A DNA stretch of 34,704 nt from Chloroflexota bacterium (GCA_005883575.1 VBFH01000071.1:1-34704), one strand, 5' to 3'; shown: positions 1 through 10,415, counted from the stretch's first letter. Translations and numbers: made by a program. The notes: generated by a model from the sequence alone, not told the origin.

Positions 1-263
1 ATCCCCGCCCAACGTGTGGCGAAGCCGAGGATCAGCAGCACCGCGGCGACGGTCTCTCCCGCCGCTTGCGCGAGCGCGAATGGGAACCAGTAGGGCACGA
101 CCACGGAAACGAGAAACTCGTGCAGGCCGGGAATCGGGTTTGCGCGCGCGGTGCTCTCGATCAGTCCCTTCATCCAACCCACGCCCTGCCATTTCTGGCT
201 CGCGAAGTAAAGCCAGAAGAGACCGGCGACGAACCTGACGACGCTGGACCACGCCTCGTTCAC
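1..263 (-). CDS. DoxX-like membrane protein (N-terminal part, cut by window edge)
   Basis: About 87 N-terminal residues are visible; the gene continues beyond base 1. They show a hydrophobic segment, then a short region with W-Q-G-x-G-W and a P-I-P-G-L loop, then a second membrane segment beginning near A-L-A-Q-A-A-G-E. This arrangement resembles DoxX/DoxD-type (TQO small subunit-like) membrane proteins. The GTG start at 263 lies 13 nt after the radical SAM stop codon. A TACGAT box sits 6 nt before the GTG, so the gene could have its own leaderless promoter as well as being read from the upstream cluster. The family call rests on a fragment, and the role (redox or lipid-related membrane protein) is not established. 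Confidence 0.6.
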   Translation of the reverse strand, partial: MNEAWSSVVRFVAGLFWLYFASQKWQGVGWMKGLIESTARANPIPGLHEFLVSVVVPYWFPFALAQAAGETVAAVLLILGFATRWAG

Positions 264-269
264 GGCCGG

Positions 270-275
270 ATCGTA
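270..275 (-). promoter_or_regulatory. Candidate -10 box (TACGAT) for the DoxX-like gene
   Basis: TACGAT ends 6 nt before the GTG at 263. It matches the TANNNT pattern and spacing of leaderless promoters. No -35 element is obvious. Confidence 0.35.
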
Positions 276-276
276 C

Positions 277-1608
277 TTACTTCATGACCCGCAGCATCGG
301 ATCCGTCGCCAGCTGGAAGGCTCGCGCCGCGGGACGCATGTGCATGCGGTTCAGGCGGTGCTGGATCGCGCCCTTGAGGATCGCTGCCCGCAGCTTGTGC
401 TCCGAGAAATCCGTATTGAAGAGCAGCCGGTTGTGCCGCACCTTGTGCCATTCACCGTGCAGCCGGCGCTCGCGAACGCGTTCGTAGAAGCCGGTGCCCG
501 GCAGTGGATACGCGATGGTGTAGCTGACGTAGTCCAGAGGCAGGCTGCTCGAGAAGTTGATGCTGCGGATCAAGGAGTCAGTCGTCTCGCCGATGTAGCC
601 GACCATGAAGAACCCGGCGGCCTTGATTCCCGCGGCGACGCACGCCTCGACGGCGGCGCGCGCCTGGTCCGGCGTGATGCCCTTCTTCATCTCCTTGAGC
701 ACGCGCTCATCGCCGGACTCGATGCCGAAGAAGATTCGCTTGCAGCCCGCGCGATGCATCTGCTCGAAGAGAGCCTGGTCGACATGGGTGACCCGGCTCA
801 AGCACTCCCATGTGAGCGGAAGACCCGCCTCTTCGATCGCCTTCGTGAGCTCGAAGGTCCGTTTGTAGTTGAGCGTGAAGAGGTCATCGGACATCCAGAT
901 GTGGTCGTAGCCGAGCTCGGCGATCTCGCGCATCTCCGCCACCACCGATTCGATCGGGCGAGCGCTGAACAGGTCGCCGAAAACCGATTTGTGGCAGAAG
1001 TCGCATCGGAACGGACAACCGCGTGTGGACATCAGCGGGGTCGTCGCGTCTTTCCAGTGCCTGCGCCAGTAATCGATGTACTCCGAGTTCGGTATGTCAC
1101 CGCGATACGGAAGCGGAAGGTGCGTCATGTCCTTGCTGCGAAGCCGCGCGGTGCTGCGAATCACCTCGCCGTCGCGCTTGAACACGACTCCCGGGATCTC
1201 CTCGAAGCGCCTGTCGCCGAGGTGCTCCATGATCGAGACGATCGTCTCCTCACCCTCGCCGACGGCCACGAGGTCGAACTGGTCGACGAAGGTCTCAGGC
1301 TCGCCCGAGGGGTATGGGCCGCCGACGACGACAAGCGCCTTGCCGCGCACCTGTTCGGCGAGAGACAGGGCTTCGTCCTGCATCGTGATCATGCAGTAGA
1401 TGCCGATCACCGAAGGCCGCAGGCGATCGATCTCCGCCAGGACCTCACGCTGCTCGAGAAACGTGTGATCGATATGACGCACCGAGTAACCCGCGTCGCG
1501 AAGCGAGGCGCTCAGGTACATGAGCCCTAGCGAAGGCATGATCCAGTGGCGCCCCTGCTTCGGTGCTCGCTGCGGGTAGACCAGCACTACGTCGACTTCC
1601 TGGCTCAT
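277..1608 (-). CDS. B12-binding-domain radical SAM enzyme
   Basis: 443 residues. The N-terminal ~130 residues resemble the Rossmann-like B12-binding domain of this class: P-S-L-G-L-M-Y-L-S-A near 25-34, V-V-G-G-P-Y-P near 94-100, V-G-E-G-E at 116-120. The radical SAM core carries C-x3-C-x2-C at C198, C202 and C205 for the 4Fe-4S cluster that binds S-adenosylmethionine. The BchE/methyltransferase-like class modifies lipids, cofactors or natural products; the substrate here is unknown. The ATG at 1608 is supported by AGGAGG 5 nt upstream and overlaps the glycosyltransferase stop as ATGA, so the two are translationally coupled. The open frame extends upstream of 1608, but that part is the shadow of the upstream gene. 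Context suggests modification of a glycan or polyprenyl/lipid carrier, which is inference. Confidence 0.88.
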   Translation of the reverse strand: MSQEVDVVLVYPQRAPKQGRHWIMPSLGLMYLSASLRDAGYSVRHIDHTFLEQREVLAEIDRLRPSVIGIYCMITMQDEALSLAEQVRGKALVVVGGPYPSGEPETFVDQFDLVAVGEGEETIVSIMEHLGDRRFEEIPGVVFKRDGEVIRSTARLRSKDMTHLPLPYRGDIPNSEYIDYWRRHWKDATTPLMSTRGCPFRCDFCHKSVFGDLFSARPIESVVAEMREIAELGYDHIWMSDDLFTLNYKRTFELTKAIEEAGLPLTWECLSRVTHVDQALFEQMHRAGCKRIFFGIESGDERVLKEMKKGITPDQARAAVEACVAAGIKAAGFFMVGYIGETTDSLIRSINFSSSLPLDYVSYTIAYPLPGTGFYERVRERRLHGEWHKVRHNRLLFNTDFSEHKLRAAILKGAIQHRLNRMHMRPAARAFQLATDPMLRVMK

Positions 1609-4600
1609 CGGGCCTCCTGCACGTTGATGTGATAGGACGCGCCGGCAAATGAGGCGGGGAACAAGTAGTCGAGGCCCGCCCAGTCGAAGTCGGGAGGGAC
1701 CAGCTCCCTGCCGCCATAGAGCGCCGCGCCTCGAATCGCAGGCACCGACCACTCGACGCCGAGCGAAGCTGACCGCAGCCGTGCCCAGCTTCCCCTCACC
1801 GGAATCCAGCCGGGGAATGCGGCGCCGACCAGCGCCGGCTGGCCCTCGGCGGCGAAGTCGTTGAACGCAGCCGATTGCTCGTTGAGGATGCCGACCTCCT
1901 GGGAACCGGGCGCGATCCACAGCGGCTTGACCGCGATCGCCACTCCGGTTGCGTCGACCGAGTAGGTGACCTCGATCTGGCCGCGCGAGGGGACCGGCAC
2001 GAACGCATACCGATGCGCGGCGTCGCCACCCATCTCATCGAGCTCGAAGGTGCGCTTCCAGACAGTGCTCGTGGGCGTGGACAGGTCCGTGTCGGTCACA
2101 GAGCGCGCGTAAACCCAACCGTCCTGGTAGCGGACGATCGGCACGCCGAAGCCCATACCTTCGCCGGCGACGCCCTCGCCGCCGACGCGCAGCGTCACGC
2201 CCTTGCCGAGGATCGCGGTCTTGCCTTGCGCAGGCATCGGCGCTAGCTGCGCAGTGACTCCGGTGAAGATCGGCCGCGCGAAGCAGACGGCACCCAGCCC
2301 GTAGGCGTATACGGATTTGCCGCCGCTAACCTGGTAGCGGCTCTTGGCGCCGAGGGATGCGAAGGGCGGCGTGGCGTAGCCACTGGCCAGGCTCGGAAAT
2401 ACAGCCGTCGCGCGGTAGTAGCTGATGTTTTCGACCACGAGGGTGGTGACGCCGTGCGCCCGCAGCCACGCCAGCGCTTGCTCTTGGTCGGCGGGGAGAA
2501 GCCTCGAGCCGGTGATCTCTGACGGGGACTTGTGGCTGTAGTAGGCGGCGACGGGCGAGTCGGTGAGCAGAGTGCCTGAGCTGCACGATGCTGCGACCCC
2601 GGCCGCCATCAATCCAGAGTTCTCGGCAGCGAAGGCGGAGAAGACGGGAACGAACGCCACGGCCAGCATCGCCGCGGCGGCCACCGAGGCCACCCTGACC
2701 GCGACGGCATACCTGTCGAGCGCAGCCGCCGCCAGAAGCGCGACCGCGGGCAGAGCTGGATAGAGGTAGCGATGGCTGCCGCTGTAGGCACCGATCGCGA
2801 CCAGACCGAAAACCGCCACCAGATAGACCCCGGAGGGGACGTAGACGAACCGCCAGAGAGCAGTCGTGTGGCGGCGGAGCGCCAACACCACGCCGATGCC
2901 GCCGAACACGAGCAGAGGCAATGCGGCGAGGCCGTAGGTCGTGGCCAGCTCCGCAACCCGTGCGATCCCATCCGCCGGCAGGCTCCCGCGAGCCGAGGCG
3001 GACACGACTTCCTGCGCGCCTCTGGACACCGAATGGCTCGCGGGAGCGAAACCGAGCTGGAGGAACACGAGCACCGCGAGGGCGGGGATGGCCCACGCGA
3101 CGGCTCGCGCTCGGGAGCGGGCCCCCGAGCGCGACCTCGCAGTCTCGATGAGCGCAAACGCGGCCGCCGCCGCGACCCAGATCCAGGCCTTGGTCGAGCT
3201 GAGGCAGGCAAGTGCCGCGAGCAGGGCGGCAAGCCTCATCCGCCCGTGCACGGCCGCCAGTGCGGCACCCGTCAGCAGCGCGGTCAGCAGCGGTTCGACG
3301 ACCGCGGTCCCGGATGTGAACAGGAACACCGGGTTGAGGACGAGCAGCGCGACCGCGATCCGTGCCTGGCGCGGGTTGGGAGCGAGCGCGTAGACGCACG
3401 CGGCGGTGGCCACGCCCAGCATGGCGCTTAACGCTTTGAGCATGTCCAGCTGCCAGAGTCCGAAGATCCGCAGCACGGCCGCCGCCAGGACCTGGTACCC
3501 GGGCAGCCACGTGTCCTCCATGCTGAAGATCGGATCGCTCAGGTGGCCGGTCGCCGCCAGGTTGGCCGCGATCAACCAGTGGCCATAGCCGTCCTCGAAA
3601 GGCTCGGCCATCCGCGCGGCGAGGAGCAGGAGGATGGCCGTGAGCCCGATCAGCGCCGCGAATGGCACCGCCACGCGCACCCTTGCCAGCGCGGCGAGAC
3701 CGAGCCTTCTGAGAGTCATGACCTGGACGTAGTCGAGAAGGCTCAAGGCGGCCACGACAAGAAAGCCAACCGAGAAAAGCCCGGAGTAGACGGCCAGCAG
3801 GAGCTGGCCCATGCCGATCGCCAGGGGTAGGATCGCCGCAGCGCCCAGCCCCAGGGCGGCTTCGAGCAAGGCGCGAGGGTCACCGACGCGCACGTATGCC
3901 TGGTCGCGCCACTCCTGTCCCCGCCGAACGATGTGATGCTTTGGTGTACGGATGAACTTTCCGCCCGGTCGCATCGCCGCAAAAAGGGCGTAGATGACGT
4001 TGAGCGACATCCCCGCTCCGATCACCTGGCAGAAGAGAGAAGGAAGGCCAGTCCACCAGCGGCGGCCGCGCCGGATCTGGGCGACGATGAAACCCAGCCA
4101 CGGCGAGGCGGCGACGCAAACTCCGAGAAGCAGCGCGTCGCCCAGCTGCCAAGGGATGTTGTGGCGGCCGACGGCGATGAGCAGCGTCGGGTAGCAGACG
4201 AGCTGGACGAGCATCAGCGGCCCCACTCCGTACGCGAGGAGGTGGATCGTGGCCTGGACCTTCACCGCCACCGTGTTCCGGCTTCGCCAGACCGGTCCCA
4301 GGAGCCTGAACGCGCACTGGAAGCTGCCGGTCGCCCATCGCGACTGCTGGGTGCGATAGGCGTCGATGGACACGGGCAGCTCCTCGGGGACGACCAGGTC
4401 TTCCAGGAAGACCGCCTTCCAGCCTCTCAGCTGCGCGCGATAGCTCAGGTCGAGGTCCTCCGTCAGGGTGTTCGCGGTCCAGCCGCCGGAATCGTCGATC
4501 GCTGCCCGGCGCCACACTCCCGCCGACCCGGTGAAGTTGACGAAGTAACCTCGCGAAGAGCGCACGGCCTGCTCGACCAGGAAGTGAAAGTCGATGAACA

Positions 4601-5162
4601 ACGCCTGGAGGCGCGTGAACCATGAGTAGCCTTCGTCCAGATGTCCCCAACGTGCCTGCACAAAGGCGACCTCGGGAACGTCAAATGCGTCGACGCTGCG
4701 GCGGAGAAAATCCTCGGGAGGCACGAAGTCGGCGTCAAAGATCGCGATGAGCTCTGCGCCCGTCTTTTCGAGCCCGTGCGCGAGGGCGCCGGCCTTGAAC
4801 CCGGCGCGCGAGCCGCGACGCACATGCGCGACGTCTAGCCCCATGCGCCGCCAGTGAGCCACCCTCGCAGCAAGGATCAGGACGGTCTCGTCGTCCGAAT
4901 CGTCGAGCACCTGGACCTCGAAACGGTCGCGCGGCCAGTCGATGCGGCATACGGCGTCGAGTACGCGCTCCGCGACGTAGCGCTCGTTGTAGATGGGCAG
5001 CTGGACGCAAACCCTCGGAATGTTTCCCCCTTCATGGGGCGGCGCGGGGGACCGGTGCGGAAGACGGATTGCCCGAGCGGTGAGGTAAAGCAGATTCAGC
5101 CCAAAAGCGAACAGCAAAGCGCTGGTCACCGTGAGCACCGCCACGGTGATGACAGCGATCAA
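1605..5162 (-). CDS. Fused GT2 + GT-C membrane glycosyltransferase
   Basis: One uninterrupted frame of 1185 residues from a TTG at 5162 that overlaps the preceding stop (TTGA). Residues ~1-480 are a processive-type GT2 enzyme like cellulose/mannan synthases: one N-terminal membrane helix, DDSD at 87-90, DAD at 143-145, TED at 234-236, QxxRW at 272-276, then several membrane helices. Residues ~495-940 are a second polytopic module like GT39/GT83 (PMT/ArnT-type) GT-C enzymes, with an acidic F-E-D-G-Y-G-H-W loop around D524 after the first helix. The final ~240 residues are a non-membrane, probably beta-rich extracytoplasmic domain. GT2 enzymes use nucleotide sugars in the cytoplasm; GT-C enzymes use polyprenyl-phosphate sugars outside. 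One chain could therefore make and use a lipid-linked sugar. In-frame starts up to 5264 would overlap the upstream gene by over 100 nt. Confidence 0.85.
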   Translation of the reverse strand: MIAVITVAVLTVTSALLFAFGLNLLYLTARAIRLPHRSPAPPHEGGNIPRVCVQLPIYNERYVAERVLDAVCRIDWPRDRFEVQVLDDSDDETVLILAARVAHWRRMGLDVAHVRRGSRAGFKAGALAHGLEKTGAELIAIFDADFVPPEDFLRRSVDAFDVPEVAFVQARWGHLDEGYSWFTRLQALFIDFHFLVEQAVRSSRGYFVNFTGSAGVWRRAAIDDSGGWTANTLTEDLDLSYRAQLRGWKAVFLEDLVVPEELPVSIDAYRTQQSRWATGSFQCAFRLLGPVWRSRNTVAVKVQATIHLLAYGVGPLMLVQLVCYPTLLIAVGRHNIPWQLGDALLLGVCVAASPWLGFIVAQIRRGRRWWTGLPSLFCQVIGAGMSLNVIYALFAAMRPGGKFIRTPKHHIVRRGQEWRDQAYVRVGDPRALLEAALGLGAAAILPLAIGMGQLLLAVYSGLFSVGFLVVAALSLLDYVQVMTLRRLGLAALARVRVAVPFAALIGLTAILLLLAARMAEPFEDGYGHWLIAANLAATGHLSDPIFSMEDTWLPGYQVLAAAVLRIFGLWQLDMLKALSAMLGVATAACVYALAPNPRQARIAVALLVLNPVFLFTSGTAVVEPLLTALLTGAALAAVHGRMRLAALLAALACLSSTKAWIWVAAAAAFALIETARSRSGARSRARAVAWAIPALAVLVFLQLGFAPASHSVSRGAQEVVSASARGSLPADGIARVAELATTYGLAALPLLVFGGIGVVLALRRHTTALWRFVYVPSGVYLVAVFGLVAIGAYSGSHRYLYPALPAVALLAAAALDRYAVAVRVASVAAAAMLAVAFVPVFSAFAAENSGLMAAGVAASCSSGTLLTDSPVAAYYSHKSPSEITGSRLLPADQEQALAWLRAHGVTTLVVENISYYRATAVFPSLASGYATPPFASLGAKSRYQVSGGKSVYAYGLGAVCFARPIFTGVTAQLAPMPAQGKTAILGKGVTLRVGGEGVAGEGMGFGVPIVRYQDGWVYARSVTDTDLSTPTSTVWKRTFELDEMGGDAAHRYAFVPVPSRGQIEVTYSVDATGVAIAVKPLWIAPGSQEVGILNEQSAAFNDFAAEGQPALVGAAFPGWIPVRGSWARLRSASLGVEWSVPAIRGAALYGGRELVPPDFDWAGLDYLFPASFAGASYHINVQEAR

Positions 5163-6076
5163 CTGTTGTCGAACAGGGTGTAGGGACGCATCGTCTTGCG
5201 GACGTAGGCGACCCGCGCGAGAGCGTCCGGCCGGTGACGGCGCGTCCACTGCATGTAGCGCCACGCCGCCTCGCCGAGGTATCGAGCCGGTGCCTCGAGC
5301 AGCGCCGGATAGAACCTGGAGCTCAGGCGGCGCGGACAGTCGATGAGCAGCGGGGCCGGCCGGTCCGCAAGCTGCGGAAAGTGTTCCAACAGCCCTGGAT
5401 TCTCACCGACGATCTCATTCAGGGCATCGAGGCCGAACACGGGCTCGGCCACAAAGAGCTCGAACGCCATGTCCTCGTCCTGCCTCTCCAGCGGCCGGCA
5501 CTGCGAACGCTCGAGGACGAGGTTGACTGTCATCAGGCGAGGCGCGATGGGCCGGCGCGTGAGGTCGTCGACGGGCTTGGCCCGATGCCGCAAGGCGTGG
5601 AGGAGGCCGAGAAAGTTCACGACGACGTAGGCCAGATGCCGGTGACCGTCCTCGACGATCAGGTTGAGGTCCACGTCGTCGGACGAACGAAAGCCGCCGC
5701 TCGCGAGCGAGCCCGCGATGGAGACGCCGGTGATGAAGGGAGCGAGCGTGACCAGCCTGCGGACGAAGTTCACCGCCATGTCCACGTACTCCGCGGATGC
5801 CTCGGCGTGGCCATCGGCACGTCCGCGGATCGCGCCCGCCTGGGGCAGGGCGACCCGTTGGATGACCAGACCTTCGGCCAGCGCCAGATCCGAATCCGCT
5901 GCGATCGCCCAACGGACTTCGGCCTCAGCGACCGGCCCGCCGAGGCATATCTCGGCGAGGCGAGCCGGCGTCAGGGCGTAGCCGCGCCGGCGGAGCAGGG
6001 CGACCGTTCTCCGCACGCGCTCGGAAATGGCGCCCCTCCGATCAAGCGACGGCGCGCGTAGATAGCCGACAGCCAT
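5159..6076 (-). CDS. Nucleotidyltransferase-fold protein
   Basis: 305 residues. The core A-G-S-L-A-S-G-G-F at 121-129 followed by D134-V-D136-L matches the pol-beta nucleotidyltransferase signature (G-S, then D-x-D, metal-binding). The N-terminal ~100 residues look helical with a possible winged-helix part; the C-terminal part is helical and Arg-rich. Members of the superfamily transfer nucleotides to sugars, antibiotics, proteins or RNA; the substrate here cannot be read. It is the first gene of the minus-strand cluster, and its TGA overlaps the TTG start of the fused glycosyltransferase. The ATG at 6076 has only a weak ribosome-binding site. It could supply an activated sugar or regulate the cluster; both are inference. 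Confidence 0.7.
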   Translation of the reverse strand: MAVGYLRAPSLDRRGAISERVRRTVALLRRRGYALTPARLAEICLGGPVAEAEVRWAIAADSDLALAEGLVIQRVALPQAGAIRGRADGHAEASAEYVDMAVNFVRRLVTLAPFITGVSIAGSLASGGFRSSDDVDLNLIVEDGHRHLAYVVVNFLGLLHALRHRAKPVDDLTRRPIAPRLMTVNLVLERSQCRPLERQDEDMAFELFVAEPVFGLDALNEIVGENPGLLEHFPQLADRPAPLLIDCPRRLSSRFYPALLEAPARYLGEAAWRYMQWTRRHRPDALARVAYVRKTMRPYTLFDNS

Positions 6077-6147
6077 CTGCTTCGATACGGCCTAGGGTTA
6101 CGTGGCATCATCGAGGCTGGCGCCAGAGGATTCACGGGAGGACGCAG

Positions 6148-7800
<1,653 letters not shown>

Positions 7801-7828
7801 GACAGTCAGAGAAGAGGTCGATGGGGCG

Positions 7829-8560
7829 GTGCTGACCGTCACCATCGACCGTCCGACGGTGCGAAACGCGGTCGACTCGGAGACCGCCGCGGCCCTGGCC
7901 GGAAGCTTCCGCCGCTTCGAGAATGACGATGTCCTGTCGGTGGCGGTGCTTACAGGCGCGCAGGGAATCTTCTGCGCCGGCTTCGACCTGAAAGCGCTTG
8001 CGTCAGGCGGTGGAAATCGTCTGAGTGAGACCGGCGACGGACCGATGGGCCCGACGCGCATGGTCCTGAACAAGCCGGTGATCGCGGCGATCGAGGGTTA
8101 CGCGGTGGCCGGAGGGCTCGAGCTGGCGCTGTGGTGCGACATCCGCGTCGCCGCTCGCGACGCGACGCTCGGCGTCTTCAACCGCCGCTTTGGCGTCCCC
8201 CTGATCGACCTCGGCACGGTTCGCCTGCCGCGGATGATCGGACAAGGTCGCGCGCTGGACCTGATCCTGACCGGGAGGCAGGTGAATGCCGAAGAGGCGC
8301 TGCGCATCGGCTTGGTGGAACGGCTCGTCGAGCCGGGCAAGGCTCTGGAGGAGGCGACGAAGATCGCACGCCAGATCGCAAGCTTTCCGCACCGAGCCAT
8401 GCGCGGCGACCGTCGAAGCGTGATGAACCAGTGGTCTCTGAGCCTCGCCGAGGCCACCCTCGAGGAATACAAAGCCGGGATGGACGCGATCGCATCGGGT
8501 GAAGCGGTCGAGGGTGCGCAACGTTTCGCGGGCGGCGAGGGTAGGCACGGTAAGGTGTGA
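7829..8560 (+). CDS. Crotonase-fold (enoyl-CoA hydratase/isomerase family) protein
   Basis: 243 residues from GTG 7829. Family marks are F-C-A-G-F-D-L at 48-54 and A-V-A-G-G-L-E-L-A-L at 92-101, which form the CoA-thioester oxyanion hole. Relative to rat enoyl-CoA hydratase, the first catalytic Glu (E144) is kept as E98, but the second (E164) is Leu125 in F-G-V-P-L. It is therefore unlikely to be a standard hydratase and may be an isomerase or another crotonase activity. The frame upstream of 7829 reads T-V-R-E-E-V-D-G-A, a typical family N-terminus, but no ATG, GTG or TTG lies between 7769 and 7829, so the start is uncertain. Its stop overlaps the GTG of the ABC ATPase gene. The link to the exporter is positional only. 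Confidence 0.85.
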   Translation: MLTVTIDRPTVRNAVDSETAAALAGSFRRFENDDVLSVAVLTGAQGIFCAGFDLKALASGGGNRLSETGDGPMGPTRMVLNKPVIAAIEGYAVAGGLELALWCDIRVAARDATLGVFNRRFGVPLIDLGTVRLPRMIGQGRALDLILTGRQVNAEEALRIGLVERLVEPGKALEEATKIARQIASFPHRAMRGDRRSVMNQWSLSLAEATLEEYKAGMDAIASGEAVEGAQRFAGGEGRHGKV

Positions 8561-9549
8561 GCGTGGCGGAGACGGCGATCGAGGCCAAGGGCCTGGTCAA
8601 GAAGTACGGCGACCTGGTGGCGGTGGCGGGGATCGACCTCGAGGTCCATGGCGGCGAGATCTTCGGATTCCTCGGCCCCAACGGCGCAGGCAAGTCGACG
8701 ACCATCTCCATGCTCTGCACATTGCTGACGCCCACCGCCGGCATCGCGCGCGTGGCGGGCATCGACGTCATGCACGATCCCGCCGCCGTCAGGCAGCGGA
8801 TCGGGCTCGTCTTCCAGGACCCGTCGCTCGACGACCAGCTCACCGCCCGCGAGAACCTCGAGTTCCACGCCTTCATCTACAGCGTGCCCGCACCTGACAG
8901 GCGCCGCCGGATCGGCGAGATGCTGGAGATGATGCAGCTGACCGACCGCGCGTCCTCGCAGGTGAAGACTTTCTCCGGCGGAATGAAGCGCCGCCTCGAG
9001 ATCGCGCGCGGAATGCTGCACCAGCCTCAGATCCTGTTCCTCGACGAGCCAACTCTTGGTCTCGATCCGCAGACCAGAAAGAGCATCTGGACTCACCTGA
9101 ACGAGCTGCGCAGCAAGAAAGGCGTCACGATCTTCATGACGACGCACTACATGGACGAGGCCGAGTACTGCAACCGCATCGCAATCATCGACCAGGGCCA
9201 GATCGCCGCCCTGGGCACTCCAGACGAGCTGAAGGCGATGGTCGGCGGCGACGTGGTCACGATCACCTCCGACCAGCCTGAACAAGCGGCGAGTGAGATC
9301 AAGCAGATGCTGGGGGTCACGCCCTCGCGCGACGATGGCACGCTGCGCATGGAGGTGGCGGACGGCAAGGCGTTCGTGCCCCGGCTGGTGCGCGAGCTGA
9401 GCGCGCCCGTGGACACCGTCACCCTGCGGCGCCCGAGCCTCGACGACGTGTTCCTCAAGCTGACCGGGCGGGCGATCCGCGATGAGGAGGTCAGCGCCAG
9501 GGACCGCAACCGCGCGATGGCGAGCCGGTGGATGGGTCGTCGCAGATGA
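8557..9549 (+). CDS. ABC exporter ATP-binding protein (DrrA-like)
   Basis: 330 residues. Walker A G-P-N-G-A-G-K-S-T at 40-48, Q-loop near Q87, signature F-S-G-G-M at 139-143, Walker B I-L-F-L-D-E-P at 159-165, and H-loop in T-T-H-Y-M-D-E. The C-terminal ~90 residues, ending R-P-S-L-D-D-V-F-L, are the extension typical of DrrA/daunorubicin-type exporters. It powers the membrane protein encoded next. The GTG at 8557 overlaps the crotonase stop; a second in-frame GTG at 8563, 7 nt after AAGG, is an alternative start. Substrate unknown: family members export antibiotics, lipids or polysaccharides. Confidence 0.92.
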   Translation: MSVAETAIEAKGLVKKYGDLVAVAGIDLEVHGGEIFGFLGPNGAGKSTTISMLCTLLTPTAGIARVAGIDVMHDPAAVRQRIGLVFQDPSLDDQLTARENLEFHAFIYSVPAPDRRRRIGEMLEMMQLTDRASSQVKTFSGGMKRRLEIARGMLHQPQILFLDEPTLGLDPQTRKSIWTHLNELRSKKGVTIFMTTHYMDEAEYCNRIAIIDQGQIAALGTPDELKAMVGGDVVTITSDQPEQAASEIKQMLGVTPSRDDGTLRMEVADGKAFVPRLVRELSAPVDTVTLRRPSLDDVFLKLTGRAIRDEEVSARDRNRAMASRWMGRRR

Positions 9550-10415
9550 GCGTCGAGACCGCCTCCAAACCGATCGTCTCGGTCCCTGCGGCGCCGGTCG
9601 ACACGCGGAGCGCGAGCCTCCGTGCGGTTTACATCATCTGGTACCGCGACATCCTTCGCTACTGGCGCGACCGCTGGCGGCTTGTCGCGTCGCTCGCCCA
9701 GCCGCTGCTGTTCCTACTCGTTTTCGGATCGGGCTTGAGCTCATCGCTCGGCAGCGCGTTCGGCCGGGGCACGGGCATCTCGTACATCCAGTTCATGTAT
9801 CCCGGGATCATCGGCATGTCGATTCTCTTCTCCGCGATCTTCGGCGCCATGTCGATCGTCTGGGATCGCGAGTTCGGGTTCTTGAAAGAGGTGCTCGTCG
9901 CTCCGATCGACCGCTGGGCGGTGGCGATCGGAAAGGCGCTTGGCGGTACGACGCAGGCGATGATCCAGGGCTTGATCCTTCTGGTGCTGGCGCCGTTCGT
10001 CGGTGTCAAGCTCAACCTGCTCACGGTGATGGAGCTCGTTCCGCTGGCCGCGGTGCTCGCTTTCGGGTTGGCCTCGTTCGGAGTCGCGCTCGCGTCGATG
10101 ATGAAGTCGCTGCAGGGGTTCCAGGTGGTGATGAACTTCCTGATGATGCCGATGTTCTTTCTCTCCGGCGCGCTGTTTCCGCTCACCAACCTGCCGGGCT
10201 GGATGACCTGGCTCACGCGCGCGGACCCCGCGTCCTACGGCATCGACCCCATCAGGCGAGTCGTGCTCGCGAACTCAGGCTTGCCGCACGTCGACAGCCT
10301 CGGCCTGACCATCAACGGACAGGTGCTCCCGATTCCTCTGGAGGCGGCCATCATGCTTGGCTTCGGCGCCATCCTGCTGGGTGTCGCGGTCGTCATGTTT
10401 CAGCGCCGCGATTGA
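9546..10415 (+). CDS. ABC-2 type exporter membrane protein (DrrB-like)
   Basis: 289 residues from the ATG at 9546, which overlaps the ATPase stop as ATGA; an in-frame ATG at 9528 is less likely. About six membrane helices are visible, with the ABC-2 hallmark amphipathic stretch R-E-F-G-F-L-K-E-V-L-V-A-P between helices 2 and 3. It forms the translocation pathway with the preceding ATPase. The last 141 nt (10275-10415) are also antisense coding sequence for the GT87-like gene on the other strand. This end encodes the expected final membrane helix, so it is genuine. Confidence 0.92.
   Translation: MSVETASKPIVSVPAAPVDTRSASLRAVYIIWYRDILRYWRDRWRLVASLAQPLLFLLVFGSGLSSSLGSAFGRGTGISYIQFMYPGIIGMSILFSAIFGAMSIVWDREFGFLKEVLVAPIDRWAVAIGKALGGTTQAMIQGLILLVLAPFVGVKLNLLTVMELVPLAAVLAFGLASFGVALASMMKSLQGFQVVMNFLMMPMFFLSGALFPLTNLPGWMTWLTRADPASYGIDPIRRVVLANSGLPHVDSLGLTINGQVLPIPLEAAIMLGFGAILLGVAVVMFQRRD

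Noticed and set aside
340-1530. 396-residue open frame on the plus strand
   Set aside because: Antisense to the radical SAM gene, which has clear motifs; composition is that of a shadow frame.
1605-5162. Fused glycosyltransferase as an artefact of a lost stop between two genes
   Set aside because: The linker region stays coding-like and hydrophobic with no start codon plus ribosome-binding site near the junction; not fully excluded.
6077-6147. Leaderless-type -10 box for the nucleotidyltransferase gene
   Set aside because: No TANNNT at 5-9 nt from ATG 6076; pruA on the other side has a strong Shine-Dalgarno instead.
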